A program made the translations under genes and the position numbers. The notes under the pieces are model-generated. The model made no database searches and was not told where the DNA came from. It saw only the letters and a program-made list of their open reading frames with translations. From Musa acuminata AAA Group (taxonomy: Eukaryota; Streptophyta; Magnoliopsida; Zingiberales; Musaceae): a stretch of 64,000 nucleotides of DNA. The stretch covers positions 29,700,501 through 29,764,500 of the forward strand of contig NC_088340.1 of the NCBI RefSeq assembly GCF_036884655.1. Direction: 5' to 3'. Below are positions 59,169 to 64,000 of this stretch, piece by piece. Each line of letters starts with the position of its first letter. Position 1 is the stretch's first letter.

Positions 59169-60502
59169 AAGATCAAGAGCGACATTAAGGAGGGGGGGGG
59201 GGGGGTTTGGGGTGTGAATTAGTAAAGTGGAAAAAATCATCGGTTTTGTAAGATATTCATTCGTTGAAAACCAATCTCGGAAAGTGCTTGACTTTAGAGT
59301 AAATGAACTAACAATTAACTTAGAAAGTAATAGCAGTAATAAAAAGTAGAATGGAAATGAGCACACTAGAATTTATAGTGGTTCGGTCATTGTGATCAAT
59401 ATCTACTTCTAATTCCTCCTCCGTCGAGGTCACCAGTGTCCACTAATGGTCTTTCTTCAATGAGCGAAGACAAACACCCTCTTTACAACACTTTCTAATT
59501 TTTACAGGATTAGGAGACAACTCTTACAAACCTCACACCTCTCTTGAATGATCACAAGACTTAGAAAGGGAGGAGGACTCTTAGCACTTTTAAAATACTT
59601 TTAACACTCCAAGACTTTAAGATATTGTTCACACTTTCATACCCTTTTATGTAGAAAAGGGTGGGATATTTATAGGCCCTAATGACTTCAAAAATTGGAG
59701 CCAGAAAGTGTCACATCCTCGGTTTCCGGGATACTAGCGGTACCACTACCATTATTGGGCAGTACCACCACTTGCAGACTGACACTAGGCAGTACCACCG
59801 CTCAATTTGGGCAGTACGATCACTTGACAGAGCTCAAAGACCAAGCTCTAGTGGTACCACTACTTGGCAGCATTAATTGCTGGCGGCACTATCGCCCAGA
59901 TCACCTAGGAGGGAGGGTCTTAAGCGGTGCCATCGTCGGCCATGACTCCAAGGGACGGGACTGAATGAGCCTTCCAACCGACCCAATTCAGACTTGTTAA
60001 GGGCCCAATCAACCTCTAACTGAGTTAATGAGATTACCTCCCAAATCTAATCCTAATTACATGCTAACTATGATTCTTAAGGCATACACTAAGCAAATCA
60101 AGTCAGGCTAGTCTAGGTTTCTTTTAGCGAGCTTCCGGTGAACTTCCGACGAACTTCTGCCGATCTTTCAGCAATGTTCTAGCGGACTCTTAGCAAGCTC
60201 CTAGACTTCACGATGATCTTCTTGGTGAGTTCCAATGAGCTTATTTGGCAAGCTCCTAGACTTCTCGATCAATTCCGACAGAACTTTCGACGAACATCCG
60301 GGCTTTCGATGAACGTCCGAACTTCCAACGAACTCTCGAACTCCCAATGAAATCTTGATTTTGACTCCGGTACTTCGTTTTTCTTTATGCCTTGATTGCT
60401 ATCGTAGTTAATCTTGCACATTTTTCTCAACATATAGATTTGATCAAATAATTTATCAATTGATTTCATCATCAAAATCTGAGATTCAACAATCTCTCCC
60501 TT
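59169..60502 (-). repeat. SIRE-type copia LTR (3'-truncated), shared side of M2 and M1
   Basis: It reads CGACATTAAGGAGGGG at the left (the terminal TGTTAGGAC is missing) and ends GAGATTCAACA at the right, followed by the polypurine complement ATCTCTCCCTTTTTT of element M2. A run of 14 G (59192-59205) marks the position of the family's C-rich tract. The GGTACCACC/GCAGTACCACC motifs are at 59735-59940. Confidence 0.8.
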
Positions 60503-61929
60503 TTTTATGATGACAATCAATTGATGATGGAGTTAACCTTAACTCCCCCTATTTGTATGACATACTTGAGAAAAGACACTCTTGAATTCAAGGTTTTTGA
60601 ATTCAAGTATCAAACAGATAAGTTATATGCATTTAAACTTATCGACATACACATCATGATACCAATCATGATTTACTATATCAAAATACGATATCATATA
60701 TTTATCATAATACAAATGATGTCAGGTATGACATTCATTTTTGAGTCCAATGATGATAGACAATCATCCTTTTTAAGTATGATACAAATTTTAAATATGA
60801 AATTTAGCAAGATGACAATTCTCGATAAAAGATGACAATTCATCATTCCGAGGCATGATATCAATTGTAAATAGCAAGTTAAACTCATGACACCTTATCA
60901 TAATGATAGACAATTATCAAGCATTCATGAAATATTTTAAGTATATACGATACATATGAAATATATTTTGATATGTTTTAAGTATTTGTGATGTATTTGA
61001 CGATTCCAATTATATTTCAAGCATTCGTAAAACATTTAAGCATTTACGATAAGATACATTTTATGCATTTATCTAAAACATTCATAATGCCAATTTATTA
61101 TCAATTTGTCATATTTCTCCCCCTTTGTCATTAACAAAAAGAAGAATCATTCAACAATACAAGTGTGGTAAAAAAAAAATTCAAGCAAGTTCTGCACCAA
61201 TTTATCGAAGCCACAAAGAAGGTAAGCAAAAACTTTCCATGATAACTTCTTTTGGATAAGCTAACATTTTTACTTTGGATGCGCAATGGCTTTTCGATTC
61301 TTCTTTAGATGTGCAAGTTTCTTTCTTCCTTTGTCATAAAAATAAAAAGAAGAGGAAGAATGGTAAGAAAGGAATTCATCAAGAACCAAATTTATAAAAG
61401 AATTTGAACCAAAATAAATGAATTTCATTGAATCAAGCTTCTAGTTCAACAAGGAGAAGGGATTCATGAAAAGGATTAAGATATCCATACAAAATCAAAT
61501 CCCCATTCTTGCAAGTGATCATCACAATCCATCAAAATTCTTCTTTCATAAGAAGAGTATGAAGGAATTCATGAGAAAGGAGTATCATATGAAGGATAAA
61601 AAAAATCCATGAATAAAACTTTATAAATCAAATCTGTTTCTCATTAAAAATTCACAAGAGTGAAATCTATAAGAGATGTATTTGTCAATAAATTCCATGA
61701 GTGAAGGGACTAAGTGTATCAAAAATCATTAAGTGATGGAGCAAGAGTATGAAATAAATTTGATACCAAGTAAATTGATATTCCGGATTTTATGAAAGCC
61801 TTATTTTTGAAATGAAATAATTTCATGAAAGCTTTATTTTAAAAAATCAAGAAATTTTGGAAAAGATATACAACAAACTCATGCATTCAGACAATTTAAC
61901 ATTCCTAACTCTCTTCTAATAAAATCAAA
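60503..61929 (-). other. Copia M2 3' spacer (non-coding, AT-rich)
   Basis: It corresponds to 40603-41650 of element M1, with CATTTATCA/CATGATACC-like degenerate repeats and no conserved frame. Confidence 0.55.
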
Positions 61930-62980
61930 TTATTCTTCATTTAAAGGTTTTGTAAAGATATCAACTAATTGATGTTTCATATCAATAAACTCTAAAGATA
62001 TATTATGGTTATTAACATGATCTCTTATGAAATGATGCCTAATGTCAATATGTTTAGTTCTAGAATGTTGAATAGGATTTTTTGTTAAATATATTGCACT
62101 TGTGTTATCACATTTTATGAGAATATTCTTAAGGTGAATCTTATAATCTTCTAATATATTTTTCATCCCTACAACTTGTGCACAACATGCACTAACTGCT
62201 ATATACTCCGCTTCGGTTGTAGATAATGCAACCGAGTTTTATTTCTTAGAAGACCAAGGTACAAGTGTATAACCTAAGAATTGACACGTTCCAGATGTGC
62301 TTTTTCTATCTTCTCTACATCCAACAAAATTTGTATCAGCATAAGCAATTAATTCAAATTTTTTAAATTTTGGATACCATAATCTTAAACCAGGGGTTCC
62401 TTTTAGATATCTAAGGATTCGTTTAACTGCTTTAAGATGAGTTGGCTTAGGATTAGATTGAAATCTAGGATAAAGTCCTATGCTAAACATTATGTTCGGT
62501 CTAGTTGCGATGAGGTATAGTAAACTACCTATCATACCCCTATAAGTTTTTTGATCAAAGCTTTCTCCACTTTCGTCCATGTCTAACTTAATGGAGGTAC
62601 TCATAGGAGTATTGATAGCTTTTGAACCATCCATATTAAACCATTTTAGAAATTCTAATACATATTTGGTTTGACTAAGAAAAATAACATCACTAAATTG
62701 TTTGATTTGTAAGCCTAAAAAGAAAGTTAGTTCACCCATTAAACTAATCTCAAATTCTTGACTCATACTCTTAGCAAACGATTCACATAAGGATTCATTT
62801 ATAGAACCAAAAATAATATCATCAACATAAATTTGAATAAGAAGAAAGTCATTTTCAAAATTTTTAATAAATAATATAGTATCGACCTTGCCTTTAGAGA
62901 AATTATTTTGGATAAGAAATAAGCTAAGTCTTTCATACCAAGCTCTCGAGGCTTGTTTTAATCCATAAAGAGCTTTAGTT
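61930..62980 (-). pseudogene. Copia M2 reverse transcriptase-RNase H pseudogene
   Basis: On the minus strand this is almost open: KALYGLKQASRAWYERLS, QIYVDDIIFGS (YVDD active site), TYRGMIGSLLYLIATRPNIM, HLKAVKRILRYLKGTPGLRL, AYADTNFVGCREDRKSTSGT, then one TAA at 62239 in place of a Gln or similar codon. RNase H follows (ALSTTEAEYIAVSACCAQVV, TKHIDIRHHFIRDH). It is better preserved than M1, and its upstream half is cut off at 62981 by the inserted LTR. Without that insertion it would extend into the N-terminal part of RT. Confidence 0.88.
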
Positions 62981-63544
62981 TGTTGAATCTCAGATTTTAA
63001 TGATGAAGTCAATTGTCATTTGTTGATCTAATCTATATGTTGAGAAAAGTGTGTAGGATTAATTATGATGGCAGTAAGACATGCAGTAGGTGTTATGCCG
63101 GAGTCAAAATCAAGATCACATTGGGAGTTCGAGAGTTCGTCAGAAGTCTGGACATTTGTCGAAAGTTCTACGGGAACCAACTGAGAAGTCCAGGAGCTTG
63201 CCATAGAAGCTTATCGAAACTCGCCAAGAAGATCGTTATAAAGTCCAAGAGCTTACCGGGAGTCCACCGGAGCATTGCCGAGAGTTCGTCGGATGTTCGT
63301 TGGAAGTACGTCGGAAGCTTGCCGGAAGAAGTGATTGAAGCACTAGAACACGAATTGCAGTAATCATGTCTTAATTATCATAGTTAGAGTGTAGATTAAG
63401 TTAAGATTGTGAGATAATCTCACTAACTTAATTAGGGGCCAACTAGGCCCTTAACATACCTTAATTGGGCCAAATGGAGTAGCCCATTCGGCCCCTAAAT
63501 TCCTGGCCGACGGTGACATCGCCTGGGAGACTCGGTCTCCCAAG

Positions 63545-63740
63545 AATTTTGGGCGGTGGTATCGCCCTTGTTAGGCAGTAGTACCGTCAGCAGTTATTAC
63601 TGTCAGTAGTGGTACCGCCCCTGTTAGGCGGTGGTACCGCCAAAGCTCGGTCTCCGAGCTTTGTCAGGCGGTGGTACTGCCCAATGGCAGATGTCAGGTG
63701 GTAGTACTGCCCAATAATGGCAGTGGTACCGCCAGGACCC
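63545..63740 (+). repeat. Palindromic GGCGGTGGTACCGCC motif cluster in LTR
   Basis: At least six variants of GGCGGTGGTACCGCC (GGTATCGCCC, AGTACCGTC, GGTACTGCCC and so on) lie within 200 bp. Equivalent clusters occur in the other family LTRs at 23040-23200, 27660-27770, 39950-40170 and 59735-59940. The motif can fold on itself around GGTACC. Confidence 0.75.
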
Positions 63741-63793
63741 TGGAAATCCAGGATTGGACACTTTTAGGCTCCATCTTTATACTCATTGCGGCC

Positions 63794-63800
63794 TATAAAA
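63794..63800 (+). promoter_or_regulatory. Probable LTR TATA box
   Basis: TATAAAA lies in GCCTATAAAAACCTCACC. The same position in other family LTRs reads GCCTATAAATACTCC (about 23252) and GCCTATAAATACCTC (about 27818), so it is the likely LTR promoter. Confidence 0.55.
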
Positions 63801-64000
63801 ACCTCACCCTTTCTTGCATGAAAGGAAACGAAATCTTGAAATACTCTTGAGTCTTTGAGGCCTTAAAGTGTTATAAAAGCTAGTGTTCTCCTCCTTCTTT
63901 TTAAGTGTTGAGATCATTCAAGAGAGGAGTGAAACTTGTAAGGGTTGTCTCCTAAGCTTGGCAAAAGGAGAAAAGCTATAAAAGTGTGGTTGGCCTTCAC

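Larger units (their letters stand above)
62981..64000 (+). mobile_element. SIRE-type copia LTR (plus strand, runs off the window) inserted in M2 RT
   Basis: It begins TGTTGAATCTCAGATTTTAA inside the RT codons of M2, just before KALYGLKQA. It matches the split LTR at 4144/8894. GCGGTGGTACCGCC-like motifs occur at 63545-63740 and a TATA-like GCCTATAAAAACC at 63791. The LTR end (expected CGGTCCTAACA) lies beyond the window, so whether a full element follows is unknown. Confidence 0.85.

Noticed and set aside
1..64000. tRNA or rRNA genes
   Set aside because: The only tRNA-related strings found are the short primer-binding sites of the retrotransposons; no cloverleaf-forming gene was seen.

Overview
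The window is nuclear DNA of a flowering plant. It holds split protein genes with GT-AG introns, 5'-UTR introns and plant-specific families, set in dense, nested, AT-rich LTR retrotransposons. GC-rich coding exons and a heavy load of SIRE/Maximus-type Ty1-copia elements suggest a monocot, possibly the banana family. That taxon is inference only; no marker gene proves it.

Layout. 1-11.4 kb is repeat DNA: a scrap of copia pol, a decayed hAT (Ac-like) transposon with a GC-rich minisatellite, and a truncated SIRE-type copia copy whose LTR is split by a young, apparently non-coding LTR element (446-bp LTRs). 12.1-20.5 kb is gene-dense on the minus strand: a WVD2-like/TPX2 microtubule protein (8 coding exons), a GTD-binding (DUF593, MYOB7-like) myosin-receptor protein (3 exons) and a small uncharacterised ORF. 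20.6-37.2 kb has two plus-strand genes: a receptor-like cytoplasmic kinase of the PBL16 type (6 exons), whose fifth intron is swollen by a 5.8-kb copia insertion, and a Pumilio RNA-binding protein (5 coding exons), whose third coding intron carries a small hAT-type MITE. 39.3-64 kb is again SIRE-type copia, mostly minus strand.

The most unusual structure is at 42193-57755. Inside one minus-strand copia element, a 3.89-kb internal segment running from gag to reverse transcriptase is present four times head to tail (3895, 3884, 3890 and 3894 bp). The junctions are identical and sit on a 3-bp microhomology, and most premature stops are common to all copies. The element therefore seems to have decayed first and been amplified afterwards as DNA, not by retrotransposition.

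The four recognisable genes do not form a pathway. Two concern the cytoskeleton (microtubule binding, myosin cargo binding), one is a membrane-anchored signalling kinase, and one is an RNA-binding regulator. All coordinates come from reading splice sites and reading frames by eye. Exon sums were checked to keep the frame, but no alignment or expression data were available.
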